A DNA stretch of 64,000 bases. Origin: Verrucomicrobiales bacterium. Lineage in GTDB: Bacteria > Verrucomicrobiota > Verrucomicrobiia > Verrucomicrobiales > DEV007. The DNA is taken from contig JARGOP010000013.1 in assembly GCA_029233965.1 (NCBI GenBank), positions 3,564 through 67,563 of the forward strand, in the 5' to 3' direction. The notes under the pieces are model-generated. The model did not search any database and was not told the DNA's origin. It saw nothing but the letters and a program-made list of their open reading frames with translations. Made by a program: the position numbers and the translations under genes. This document shows, in pieces, positions 43,037-51,821 of this stretch (positions within the stretch are counted from its first letter, which is position 1; each line of letters starts with the position of its first letter).

Positions 43037-45016
43037 TCAGGGATGAACTTCTTCGATCATCACCAGCCAGTGGAGAAAGTGGATCGGGGGAATCGCAGCC
43101 GGAGACGCCGCTGAAAAAAGTTCTGCCGAAGTGATATCCGCACCGATATCATCGTCGTCTGCGCCTTTAAAATCGAGGGGCGAGCGGTTCGAGTCAGTGC
43201 TTTCACTCATCGCATTAATTCGCCCTGAAAGATGCACCGGGGTCGGGACGTTAAGCTGTTCCCCGAAACGCTTTTCCGGGGAAAAAATGGCGACGGGCGG
43301 GAAAAAAGATTCCCCCTCGGGGAGGCCACTTCCGGCCGGCACCGCCGTTGGAACCTGGTTAAAACTTTCCAGTAGATAGACACGTGCGGGTGTAACAATG
43401 GCAAATCCTTGAGTGAAATCAGTGAAATCAGCGCATTGGCGCAAGGCAACGGCTAACTGATCTGGCTGTGAGGGTATCGTTGGAGTAATGACTTCCGGTG
43501 ATGTCGCGTCGTGCTCAATGAGCAGGGAGTGGTTGACATCAACCGACGCCGCATCCGTGAGGGTCAGGAGAAAAGAGGGAAACAGTTCCGGCAGTACGAC
43601 AAGGGCGTGACGCCCGTTTTCGAGAATCTCCGTTTCGAAGGGAATCGACGGGTCTTCTCCGGCGAGTGGTGGATTCCAGTTTTCACCGCGCTCAAGAAGA
43701 TGCGTGCGGCGCAGACCGGTGTTATCAAGATAGGAAAACTCAACCGCCGTGGGAAGCTGAGAAGAGGGTGCGACTGCCTTGATCCGGGCAATCATGGCGG
43801 CTTGATTCGCACCGCGGGCATAATCATCCCATCCTACGGGACTGACCCTGTTGGCAGGATCAGTGCTCTCGGAACGGTAGAGGAAGTCCGTTCCCGCCAT
43901 AACATCCACAAAAAGCGAGCGTGCCTTCTCGCTACCGGAAGTCGAGGCTGCGTAAAAGTCTACCTGCGTTTGCCGCTCGCGCGCTTCGCGAATCCCGAGA
44001 TCGTCGAAGCCTTCGAAAAGGGATTCTCCCCCCACGGAAGTAGGTGCCGCCAGTGAAATCGAGCGTCGTGCCGCAAGTGATCCCGAGGCTGCACTGAAAG
44101 GACCAATCGCTTCCAGATCAGCCCCGTAGACAGGCCCTTCAACGTTTATGCTACTCCAGTTCGTCCCATCGGCGTGGCGTCCCAAATGAAGTCTTCCTGA
44201 GGCGGCAAGAGGAATCTGTGAGGGGATTTCATAGATGGAGAGCACAAAATTACGTTCCAAAACCTCATCCCGTCCCGGGTTAATGCGAGTGCGCAGCGTG
44301 AAAACCCACCAATTTCTCTTGGCCACAAAAAGCGAGCCGGGAGCACAATATCCGAAGCGGATCTGCGGATAAGTGAGAAGATTGTAGCGGGAATGAAGCG
44401 ATGCTGAGAGCGAAAGCCCCTTCTCGTCGAGAGGGTGGTAGGTTTTTTCCGGGGAGATGAGAGGAATGCTCGCATCGGCGGCAACGAGGGCAGAAGGCAG
44501 ATTTAAGCTCGCCGGCAGTTTCTCGGAGAGACCTGTGCTACTGATCAGATTCAAATTGGCCAGGTTCCCGGGGAGGACAAGGCCGTCTCCGGCAGGTGCT
44601 CCCACCGAGAAGTTATCGTTGAATCCGCTGGAGGCGGTATTCGCGGAGATTCCGACGAGACCGAGGGAGGCGGTCATCTCGGCGTCGAGAACTTCCCTGC
44701 TGTTGGAAAGTTCGATAGCGTCCTCAAATATTGACGCCCATGTGTAGGTCTCTGAAGATGATCCGCTGCCTTGCCGCATCGCGCCCATGGCACGGTTGGG
44801 GATAAGGTGGATAAGGGCTGCCAGGAAAGCATCCTCCCTTTGAGTGTAGTCCTGACGAAGCTGAGCCATTGACTGTGTCGAGGCCGACCTCAGGGAAACC
44901 AGAAAACTTCCCCCGAGAAGGGCAAGGAGAAAAGCGGAAGTTCCGACAACCATGAGAACGGTCGAGGCACCCCGCTGCGACGAGTTCGTTTTCTTTGAAT
45001 TCAAGATGGTCATCAT
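43037..45016 (-). CDS. Large prepilin-like pilus protein (PilX/GspK-like)
   Basis: 659 aa using the ATG at 45016; a start at 45013 is equal. The N-terminus (SSQRGASTVLMVVGTSAFLLALLGGS) has a prepilin-like Gly followed by a hydrophobic helix, but no Glu at +5, a trait of GspK/PilX-like tip proteins. The rest is a long Ser/Pro/Ala-rich, low-charge domain that is not recognised. It begins 16 nt past the preceding minor pilin gene. The size is far greater than usual for PilX (about 200 aa), so it may be an adhesive tip protein. Confidence 0.68.
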   Translation of the reverse strand: MMTILNSKKTNSSQRGASTVLMVVGTSAFLLALLGGSFLVSLRSASTQSMAQLRQDYTQREDAFLAALIHLIPNRAMGAMRQGSGSSSETYTWASIFEDAIELSNSREVLDAEMTASLGLVGISANTASSGFNDNFSVGAPAGDGLVLPGNLANLNLISSTGLSEKLPASLNLPSALVAADASIPLISPEKTYHPLDEKGLSLSASLHSRYNLLTYPQIRFGYCAPGSLFVAKRNWWVFTLRTRINPGRDEVLERNFVLSIYEIPSQIPLAASGRLHLGRHADGTNWSSINVEGPVYGADLEAIGPFSAASGSLAARRSISLAAPTSVGGESLFEGFDDLGIREARERQTQVDFYAASTSGSEKARSLFVDVMAGTDFLYRSESTDPANRVSPVGWDDYARGANQAAMIARIKAVAPSSQLPTAVEFSYLDNTGLRRTHLLERGENWNPPLAGEDPSIPFETEILENGRHALVVLPELFPSFLLTLTDAASVDVNHSLLIEHDATSPEVITPTIPSQPDQLAVALRQCADFTDFTQGFAIVTPARVYLLESFNQVPTAVPAGSGLPEGESFFPPVAIFSPEKRFGEQLNVPTPVHLSGRINAMSESTDSNRSPLDFKGADDDDIGADITSAELFSAASPAAIPPIHFLHWLVMIEEVHP

Positions 45017-45032
45017 ACGGTGATTCAAAGCG

Positions 45033-45560
45033 TCAGTCCGGGTTGCCACTGTAGGTGATCTCGGAGCCTGCTTCATCCTGAAGCGTAATTGAAAGAATTC
45101 CACTCAGGTTGGAAAATCGAACGGTAGTGGGGACGTGACTTATCGTCCATGAAGGCTCGCTCGGGACGCCGCCCAGAGGGCTCTCCAGGTAGTAGTGGAT
45201 ACCTCTTTCCCCGTTGGGACCCGGGCCCAGAATAGCTCGCCGAATCGATCCATCAGGTTGGAAAAAACGAAGTTGCAGAGCCGAACCTGACGAGTCGGGT
45301 GACGGTTCCCCGGCGATCGCGGAGGTCAGATCGGTATGAATTCGGTAGGAATCGGCCCGACTTATGATCGCCGCAAAGAGGGTATTAATCTGCGGCGCCT
45401 CATCACGCAAAAACTGAAAGTCGGCGATACGGCGGGAAAATTCGATTTGTTGTCCGATCAGAGCAAGTAATCCCACTGCAAGCCCCAGGGAAATCGAAAT
45501 GGCCATGGCCATTTCGATAAGCGTGAATGCGAGTATATGGTTTTTTCTTCGAATCTTCAT
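45033..45560 (-). CDS. Minor prepilin (PilW/GspJ-like)
   Basis: 175 aa. Short basic leader MKIRRKNHILA followed by FTLIEMAMAISISLGLAVGLLAL, the prepilin helix with Glu5; the residue before Phe is Ala rather than the usual Gly. The C-terminal domain is beta-rich (GIHYYLESPLGGVPSEPSW). Start overlaps the preceding stop by ATGA. Length and position next to a PilX/GspK-like gene suggest a PilW/GspJ counterpart. Confidence 0.82.
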   Translation of the reverse strand: MKIRRKNHILAFTLIEMAMAISISLGLAVGLLALIGQQIEFSRRIADFQFLRDEAPQINTLFAAIISRADSYRIHTDLTSAIAGEPSPDSSGSALQLRFFQPDGSIRRAILGPGPNGERGIHYYLESPLGGVPSEPSWTISHVPTTVRFSNLSGILSITLQDEAGSEITYSGNPD

Positions 45561-46111
45561 CGCACTCTGAGAATGGTTCGCGCTTTGTGATAATCACGTC
45601 CTGCGACACGATAGGAGATAACGGAACGCGCTTTCCAGGCCTCGGTGCGCGCCGGATTCGTTAGGAGGGTACCGCTACCACCGGCCAGATCGAGATTATT
45701 AGGATCAGGTTCGCGAAAACGAACAAGAGATGCACGAATCTCGCGCCCGCCCGGATAACGTCCTATCGCCACCTCTGTTTCGGAAAATTCGGGATACAGC
45801 GGCCAGGGAGACTCCGTTGAAACAAGTTCTGAAAAGGGGAGGCGAGAGGCCAGGGCTGTTTCGTGGGAAAGATAGGCGTCGGTCAGCGACTGCATCGCCG
45901 CCCACGATTGCATAGAGGATATCTGAATCGAGACTTTTAAGAGTATCACAGACAGCGCAGTCAAAAGCGCCATGGCCAGCGTGATCTCGACGAGGGAGAA
46001 AGCCCGCTGTCTATCCCTATTGCGGAACGATCTGTTCAGGGTGATCGAGGCGCACTGTGCAGAGATAGTAGAACGGGGATCAGTTGACCGTGTTGAGAGT
46101 TCCGTTGACAC
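45557..46111 (-). CDS. Minor prepilin (PilV/GspI-like)
   Basis: 184 aa. A leader of about 37 residues ends QRA before FSLVEITLAMALLTALSVILL (Glu5 prepilin helix). As in the next pilin, Ala replaces the usual Gly at -1. The start overlaps the upstream gene by 32 bases; a later start is possible. The rest is polar. By order it fits a PilV/GspI role. It is followed by the PilW-like gene with an ATGA. Confidence 0.78.
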   Translation of the reverse strand: MSTELSTRSTDPRSTISAQCASITLNRSFRNRDRQRAFSLVEITLAMALLTALSVILLKVSIQISSMQSWAAMQSLTDAYLSHETALASRLPFSELVSTESPWPLYPEFSETEVAIGRYPGGREIRASLVRFREPDPNNLDLAGGSGTLLTNPARTEAWKARSVISYRVAGRDYHKARTILRVR

Positions 46112-47099
46112 GAATCGTACGATCGATTTCGATGGTTAGATGTTGTAGTCTCTCCGCGCCAAAGGGTGTCACAGTAACTACCTCAAAAGTCCATAAGCCA
46201 TCCTCCCGGATGACGGAGTCAAGATCCTTAATCTGCAGAGTCTCGTTTTGAGGAACGGATCCGTCTACGAGGACAGAAGAACCTGGAACTACGATTCCTT
46301 CAGTACCGAGGACAGGCGGCCCCTTGTAGGCTTGGAGGTAAGTCCATGAGTCGGGGTAAAGGTCCACGTATTCAATCGAGAGATCGGGGAGGGCACCTTT
46401 AATGACCTGGCCATTGACGAGCCCTTCGAGCGAGTGGGTGGTCATCGGCCAGACTTGGAGCGTCACGGAGTCGAGAAGCGACTCGGGAGCCTGATAATCC
46501 TCCAGCGAGAAGACTGAGAAACGTTCCTCGCCGCGGATTTTAGTCCGGTCGGCACCGGGGATGCCATTCACCGGGTAAGCGAAGGAGTGTATTCCATTGT
46601 CTGTGACAGTCCCCTGAGATAGGAGATTTGCCAGGTCACGGTCAATTTCCGTGCCGATGGACTGCTCCGGATAAGCCTGGGCGTGTCTCAAGAGTTTCAC
46701 GGAACGCGCCGCTGGAGGGGCCGCCGGGTCTGAGGAAAGTCCTACTATATCCACTTCGACGGAGAAGGGCCGGTCTGCCCGGGTTCTGGGGACGGTTTCA
46801 TAGGGGTCCTCGGAAATGATGCGGACGGTGGAAACGGGAATGTAGGAATTAACGTAGGTGGAATCGAGGAGATAGCTCGTGAGAGGAGCGTTCCGAATCG
46901 ACCAAAGCTCGAAGCGCGCCCCATAAGGATTAATTTCCAGGGGGGATTGAATCTGGCCGGACTGAGCAACGCTTACATCCCACTCCAGATTATCCGGCAT
47001 TTGGATCTGGCGGATAAAGAAGACGTAGTCACTTCCGGAAACCTCGCGGAGTGGAGCACAGACGCAAAAAAGCAGGAGGGTAATGATCGCGTTCTTCAT
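46080..47099 (-). CDS. Secreted protein of unknown function in the pilus locus
   Basis: 339 aa with signal peptide (ITLLLFCVCAPLREVSG). The mature protein is beta-rich with many aromatic and proline residues (SDYVFFIRQIQMPDNLEW opening, IIVVPGSSVLVDGS-like strands). No family recognised. It sits between a group of exported unknowns and the minor pilins, 9 nt after the preceding gene, and its 3' end overlaps the next prepilin gene, so it is part of the operon. Perhaps a pilus-associated or secreted partner. Confidence 0.65.
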   Translation of the reverse strand: MKNAIITLLLFCVCAPLREVSGSDYVFFIRQIQMPDNLEWDVSVAQSGQIQSPLEINPYGARFELWSIRNAPLTSYLLDSTYVNSYIPVSTVRIISEDPYETVPRTRADRPFSVEVDIVGLSSDPAAPPAARSVKLLRHAQAYPEQSIGTEIDRDLANLLSQGTVTDNGIHSFAYPVNGIPGADRTKIRGEERFSVFSLEDYQAPESLLDSVTLQVWPMTTHSLEGLVNGQVIKGALPDLSIEYVDLYPDSWTYLQAYKGPPVLGTEGIVVPGSSVLVDGSVPQNETLQIKDLDSVIREDGLWTFEVVTVTPFGAERLQHLTIEIDRTIRVNGTLNTVN

Positions 47100-47108
47100 T
47101 CTTTCACT

Positions 47109-47753
47109 TCAAGGCTGGGCAGTAACACTGGGACCGCCGGGGTCGGGCTTGGTCCGGAGAGTGGATTCACCGGAGCGCTCCCCGTCGCCGGATTCCTCAG
47201 TGAAGGCAGTTGGAAGCACGGAGATTGGACCGCCCTTGTAGGTGGCGATGATAATTTTGCCGCTGGAGCGCAGGGCGTTTCTCTCTTCAGCGGAAAACGG
47301 AGTCTTGCCCAGGGCCCGTTCGCGGGTAACCGGCTCGGCGTGAAGCCAGGACCGGTTTACCTCAAAGAATTTCGACCATGGCTGAAACTCGGCACCGTCC
47401 TTGGTTCCTACGCGGCTCTCGAGAGCTTCCGGGAGGTGCAGCACTGACCGTTTCGGGACAAGGGTCATCAAACCGCCGTGATTCAGCACGGTAGACTCGG
47501 CGATAAGATCACGACCGTGCATTCCCCGGGAAGGATCTGAACCGGGATTCCCGGGCGGCACCAGCTTGCGAATCGGATCGTGCTGCCTGGCGTGGCGAAG
47601 CCGGTTGGAGAGCTCCTCGGCGGAGACAGGCTCTGACATGACCGGCGACCCGGTCTTTTGGCCAGTTACCTCCTGCGCCATCGTAAGCGGCAAAAAAGCC
47701 ATGTCCCCCAATAAAAAGGCCAGGACCAAGGCGGCAGCGAAATGTATCTTCAT
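47109..47753 (-). CDS. Secreted hypothetical protein in the pilus locus
   Basis: 214 aa with signal peptide (FAAALVLAFLLGDMAFLPLTMA). A conserved-looking core reads VLNHGGLMTLVPKRSVLHLPEALESR, then PWSKFFEVNRSWL and GKIIIATYKGGPISVLP. I have the impression of similar proteins in other Verrucomicrobia, but no function is known to me. It ends 9 nt before the next gene. Confidence 0.68.
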   Translation of the reverse strand: MKIHFAAALVLAFLLGDMAFLPLTMAQEVTGQKTGSPVMSEPVSAEELSNRLRHARQHDPIRKLVPPGNPGSDPSRGMHGRDLIAESTVLNHGGLMTLVPKRSVLHLPEALESRVGTKDGAEFQPWSKFFEVNRSWLHAEPVTRERALGKTPFSAEERNALRSSGKIIIATYKGGPISVLPTAFTEESGDGERSGESTLRTKPDPGGPSVTAQP

Positions 47754-47821
47754 CGGGACTGATCGGTGGCTGTGCGGACGGTGGTGGAGACGGGCGCTGC
47801 TTTTCTCACAAGGAAAAATGT

Positions 47822-48766
47822 TTACCGACGCCTGCGCCCCCTCCTCAACCTGGAGTAAATTTCATCGTCGACCGTTGGGTCAGTGTCATTCTCGAGCAGA
47901 GGACTTCCACCGGGATTGCTGGAGTCGACGCCATCAACATTGTTCCCGTGCCCGTTGTTGTTGTTTATTTTGTCATAAACACTGACCAGAAGAGCCATGT
48001 CCTGAAGGTCATAGCCACCGTGACTCATGTCGGTATGTGTCAACTCCATGAGGTAGACTACGTCCCGTGGGCCGATCTTTATACGTCCCTGATTGTCTAG
48101 GATGGGAGAAAGAAAACTCTCGAGGGAAGGCTGCTGGTAGAGCGGTGTTGTCGTCGGCGGCGTGTCACCGTTGCGAAGCGCCCTGATGTTGGTGGAACCG
48201 GTGGTCGAGCTGTAGCGCGTGCTCCAGGATCTGCTTGATGGTGAATAACGACCGGCCACGTCAAGCGTTTCCCCCTGAAGTAGCCTCGTCGTGTGGACTA
48301 TCGCATTCGGAACAACCTGGCTGTTCGTTCCGTAAAAGATGCGGCTAAGGCTACCTCCGCCTTTGCTCACGCTCGCTTCGGTAGGAATCCATTCCCAACG
48401 GGTTATCTCTCCGCGGTAATTAAGCCAGACGCGCTTCACTGAAGTTCCGAGAACCCGGATGTCAGCATACACATCCCGCTGAGCTCTGATCGTACCGCCA
48501 TTTTCGATCGTGATGATGTCAGAGACGACTTCCGGAACCGTGACGGACCAGGTGAGAGTTGGATGAGTCCCGGCCTGGGCGACAGTCGGGTAGGCGCTGA
48601 GAGTGCCGACGGGAATAACCGGCGAACGGTTTTGACTCCAGACCGTCGAGGGAACAGAAAAAACGAGTGCACAAGCTAGCAGTCCCAGAATCTCAGTTCG
48701 TTGTTTTCTTAGCGTCAGAGGAGATGAGGGAAGGGATTTCATGCTCATTTGTGTTGGAATCGACAT
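47822..48766 (-). CDS. Secreted hypothetical protein in the pilus locus
   Basis: 314 aa from the ATG at 48766 (alternatives 48748 and 48742). A membrane/signal helix lies around GLLACALVFSVPSTVWS. The mature part opens PVGTLSAYPTVAQAGTHPTLTWSVTVP, an Ig-like or beta-sandwich type sequence, and ends in an unusual tail: an Asn/Gly/Asp stretch (NNNNGHGNNVDGVDSSNPGG) and an Arg-rich end RLRRGRRRR. No known family. Near it are three other exported proteins of the same operon. Confidence 0.65.
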   Translation of the reverse strand: MSIPTQMSMKSLPSSPLTLRKQRTEILGLLACALVFSVPSTVWSQNRSPVIPVGTLSAYPTVAQAGTHPTLTWSVTVPEVVSDIITIENGGTIRAQRDVYADIRVLGTSVKRVWLNYRGEITRWEWIPTEASVSKGGGSLSRIFYGTNSQVVPNAIVHTTRLLQGETLDVAGRYSPSSRSWSTRYSSTTGSTNIRALRNGDTPPTTTPLYQQPSLESFLSPILDNQGRIKIGPRDVVYLMELTHTDMSHGGYDLQDMALLVSVYDKINNNNGHGNNVDGVDSSNPGGSPLLENDTDPTVDDEIYSRLRRGRRRR

Positions 48767-48910
48767 GCTCCTGAGACGGACAACTTGAGATGTTATGCAG
48801 CCAATGCGGAAAAAAATACGCTTTTTCCCGTGAAATGTCATTAAAAATTTTTCCCGTTTTTTTAAAAACTTTAGTATGAGAGTGAATTGTTCTTCGTAGA
48901 AAAGGCTGCC

Positions 48911-49720
48911 TCATTTTGGAGCGCCTCCCTTTTCTTCCTGCTTTTGCCATGCAGCAACCAGCCGCCCGAGAAATTCACGACGCTCCTCGATCTCGTTTCT
49001 TCGCTCATCAGAGAGGAGATCCAACCTTCCTTGCGCTCCGCTTTCCACCCAGAGGGCGTCAAAGCGATTCAGGCAAGCAGCAGCATTTAAAATCTGCGTT
49101 TCTTCATGAGCCGGACTGGCTGGGGCGCGATGCGGGATACTGCCGGACTGAGAGGTTGAAAGGTGAAGGTTAATTGACGCGGCGGATGCGGTAAGCCAGG
49201 GCTCGGGATCTTCGTTTTCACTGGAGATCCAATGAAGCGCGAACTTGGAGAGCTCGTCGGCGCGTTGCTGGCCTTTCTCCTGATCGATCCCGTCCATTGA
49301 GGTAAGGAAAAGATACAATGCCTCATAGATGGTGTAACTTCCCGGATCAAGGAGAAAAGCGTTGACCAGCATCTTACGCAAATCCCGACGGATCGCGATC
49401 AGGTGGGCACCGCCCGGGGGAGTCGGATTGTTCCGACGTGACTTTTCCTCCCGGGCACGTGCCAGCCATCCAACGCCGATTGAATGGATTTCGCCCTCCA
49501 GTCCGACGTGCCAGACCCTGTCGATATCATCTTCGGCGAGGCGCGAGAAAAGGGATCCAAAGGCCGAACCGCGGAGAGAAAAGGGATTTGGATTCAGTAA
49601 AGCGTGGCGGGAGTGCTGCTGCGGCACCGGTGAAGAAGAGGGACTGATTCCGGATAAAAAAACCGCTGTCACGCCGACCACAAGCGCCACGGTGGCAAGG
49701 ATAGGGTTCATGTATTTCAT
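48911..49720 (-). CDS. Membrane-anchored protein of unknown function (PilG-like position)
   Basis: 269 aa. A single N-terminal hydrophobic segment (6-26, ATVALVVGVTAVFLSGI) anchors a helical, charged domain. Four bases separate it from the ABC permease, so it is co-transcribed. In Myxococcus, pilG encodes a membrane-anchored partner of the PilHI transporter; the same order suggests a similar role, but no sequence similarity to PilG was established. Otherwise unrecognised. Confidence 0.62.
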   Translation of the reverse strand: MKYMNPILATVALVVGVTAVFLSGISPSSSPVPQQHSRHALLNPNPFSLRGSAFGSLFSRLAEDDIDRVWHVGLEGEIHSIGVGWLARAREEKSRRNNPTPPGGAHLIAIRRDLRKMLVNAFLLDPGSYTIYEALYLFLTSMDGIDQEKGQQRADELSKFALHWISSENEDPEPWLTASAASINLHLSTSQSGSIPHRAPASPAHEETQILNAAACLNRFDALWVESGAQGRLDLLSDERRNEIEERREFLGRLVAAWQKQEEKGGAPK

Positions 49721-49724
49721 CCGG

Positions 49725-50492
49725 TTACCTTCCGGGGCGAAAAAGAGTCAACGCGACAACCCCGAGGATGATCCCCCAACCGCCGAAATAAAGAATAAAT
49801 TGACCGAAGACGCCGGGAGGGAGAGGCCCGAGCTTGAAGACGAGCCGGTCCGTCAAATCGGCCAGATGGTAGTGGGGAAGACAGAGGCTCCCGAGGCTCG
49901 AAGCAATCCCGCCCCCGGACAAAAACGGGGCGAATTTTTCCTGAATCACCAATCCGTAAATGAGAAAAGCCGCGACGATGATCCAGGAGACAACCGGGTT
50001 CAGCCGGGTGCCGAGAGAAAAGGCGAGAAGGCAAAGAGGTGCCGTCACGATCAAATAAAGGGTTCCGTATTGCAAGTTCGTGACCGACCAGAGACGGGCT
50101 TCTGCGGAGTCCGAAGGGGTGCAAAGATAGAGAGAGATCAGGATTGTCTCGATCAGCAACACAATTGAGGGAAAGACAAGACCGGCATTAATCTGAAGCG
50201 CAAGCATGGCTTTCGGGAAGCGGTTACGGGAAGCGGGAAGCAACAGTTCGAAAATACCGCCGCGCTGCCATCGGGAACCGGTTGAGGAAGCTTCCACGAG
50301 AATCCATATCACGGTTGTCAGCCAGAGCAGGACCCATGCCGCCTGAGCCCGGGCAGGTTCGATCAGGGAGGGTTTGAGCGAGACCGGGGTCAGTTCTGGA
50401 AGAAAGATCGCCAGAAGGGGAAGGAGGAAGACAAAAACGAGGATGACCTTCCGCGAAAAGAGAGAGGATAAATAAAGCCTAAGACCACTCAT
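49725..50492 (-). CDS. ABC transporter permease (PilI-like position)
   Basis: 255 aa with about six hydrophobic segments (RKVILVFVFLLPLLAIF first, then AAWVLLWLTTVIWILVEA, FPSIVLLIETILISLYL and others to the C-terminus), the ABC-2 export permease topology. Start overlaps the ATPase stop by four bases (ATGA). With the ATPase it forms a small exporter. Its place inside the pilus operon recalls the Myxococcus PilHI ABC transporter. Confidence 0.82.
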   Translation of the reverse strand: MSGLRLYLSSLFSRKVILVFVFLLPLLAIFLPELTPVSLKPSLIEPARAQAAWVLLWLTTVIWILVEASSTGSRWQRGGIFELLLPASRNRFPKAMLALQINAGLVFPSIVLLIETILISLYLCTPSDSAEARLWSVTNLQYGTLYLIVTAPLCLLAFSLGTRLNPVVSWIIVAAFLIYGLVIQEKFAPFLSGGGIASSLGSLCLPHYHLADLTDRLVFKLGPLPPGVFGQFILYFGGWGIILGVVALTLFRPGR

Positions 50493-51214
50493 GGTTCGGA
50501 TCGGGTGGTGAAGAGCGAGCGCCTCAGGCCCGACCAGTCGAGGAATCCGTCCTTCGAATCAACCAACCCGACGGAGTTTTCCCGGATCACCAGCGCGGCG
50601 TCAGCCTCTAGTGCGGCGTCGTCAGGGTGGTGTGAAACGATACGACAGACCCCCTCCTTACGTTCGCGCCACCAGGACCTGACTAGGTCCCGCGCCACAA
50701 AGTCCAGGCCGGAGAGAGGTTCGTCGAAAAGCAGAACACAACCACCTTCCTGATTTGCCGCCGCCGCTTCCCCGAGAACAGCGACGAGCTTCTGGCGATT
50801 TCCTCGCGATAAGGTGGCGTAATCACGACCGAGCGGTAATTCCAATTCGTCGGCAAAAGAAAGGGAGGTCTTGAAAGAGTCATGATCGAGAAGCGCCCGC
50901 AGGATCTCACGGGGCTTGTGGCCGGCATCGAAGGTGAGATCGTCGCAGAAATGGAGAAGCCTGCCATCGATTCGAAAAGCGCCGTTAAGGGGGGGAGTGA
51001 GGCTGCCAAGCGTGCGTAGGAGAGTGGTTTTGCCGGAACCGTTCCGGGCGAGAAGAAGATAATGCCCGGGTCCGAGACATATCTCTGACTCGAAGGAGGC
51101 GACACGGGTCGGCGGCCGCCGTAGGGAGCGATAACCGATTTCGAGCCCCTTGGGGAAAAAGACTCCACCCTTGGAGGGGACGGTTGAACGCGGGCTGGTC
51201 TCCGTTGAGTGCAT
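50489..51214 (-). CDS. ABC transporter ATP-binding protein (PilH-like position)
   Basis: 241 aa from the ATG at 51214; the open frame reaches 51328 but the extra part is not family-like. Walker A ARNGSGKTT, the ABC signature variant LSRGNRQK (Arg for Gly-Gly), Walker B VLLFDEP and the switch His in RIVSHHP. Together with the permease gene it powers an exporter or pilus-assembly transporter. The N-terminal 25 residues are a basic linker. Confidence 0.9.
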   Translation of the reverse strand: MHSTETSPRSTVPSKGGVFFPKGLEIGYRSLRRPPTRVASFESEICLGPGHYLLLARNGSGKTTLLRTLGSLTPPLNGAFRIDGRLLHFCDDLTFDAGHKPREILRALLDHDSFKTSLSFADELELPLGRDYATLSRGNRQKLVAVLGEAAAANQEGGCVLLFDEPLSGLDFVARDLVRSWWRERKEGVCRIVSHHPDDAALEADAALVIRENSVGLVDSKDGFLDWSGLRRSLFTTRSEP

Positions 51215-51392
51215 GGAGGGGGAGACTATCGCATGCCTCTCGTTCACGCAAGATACTCTTCCGTCCTGAGCGGCGCAAAAGGCTCGAACGGGGCAACAAT
51301 TATACGGGCCGCTCGCTACGAAAACCATCGGCTCCGGAAGGCCTGTAGGAGCTTGGATGAAAGTGCCGTAGGATCAGGGCCGGAAAATTCGA

Positions 51393-51785
51393 TCATAGGG
51401 ATGGTTGGTTACTCGTAAGCCATTGCCAGGCTTCTCCGGGTAAACCGGAGAAAACCAGAACGAGGAGGAGAATCCCGAAAAAGATCCAAACGACACTCAT
51501 TGTGAAGGAACGGTTTGGATTCGAGAAGAGACTTGCCGCAATCCCCGCGCGGTCTGCGACCCTTGAGGTGTAAGTGATATTTTCAGCTTCGAGGGACCTG
51601 GTAATTTGCTGTATTACTGCCTCGTCACGGGCGGTAATTCGATAAAGATATCGTCCCCCCTTCTCCGCGTCATTCTCCTCAAGAAGAACACTGCCCGGAA
51701 GCGCACGGGGAAGCGTATTGCAGTAAAACCGGGTTTGGTGAACGAATTTTCGCTGGAGCCACCGGTCAAATGAAGTCTGTTGCAT
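51393..51785 (-). CDS. Small membrane protein in the pilus operon
   Basis: 130 aa. The first 85 residues are soluble (segments QTRFYCNTLPRALPG and ITARDEAVIQQITRSLEAEN) and one hydrophobic segment at about 97-114 (VVWIFFGILLLVLVFSGL) ends the protein, a tail-anchored topology. No family known. It lies 36 nt after PilC, in the same transcription direction. Confidence 0.65.
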   Translation of the reverse strand: MQQTSFDRWLQRKFVHQTRFYCNTLPRALPGSVLLEENDAEKGGRYLYRITARDEAVIQQITRSLEAENITYTSRVADRAGIAASLFSNPNRSFTMSVVWIFFGILLLVLVFSGLPGEAWQWLTSNQPSL

Positions 51786-51821
51786 AGGTTTAAAGATGAG
51801 GAAATTATCCCGCTTTCCGAC

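Noticed and set aside
42781-43134. Open frame on the plus strand across the IS3 remnant
   Set aside because: It runs opposite the transposase remnant and the prepilin gene end, with no motifs of its own.
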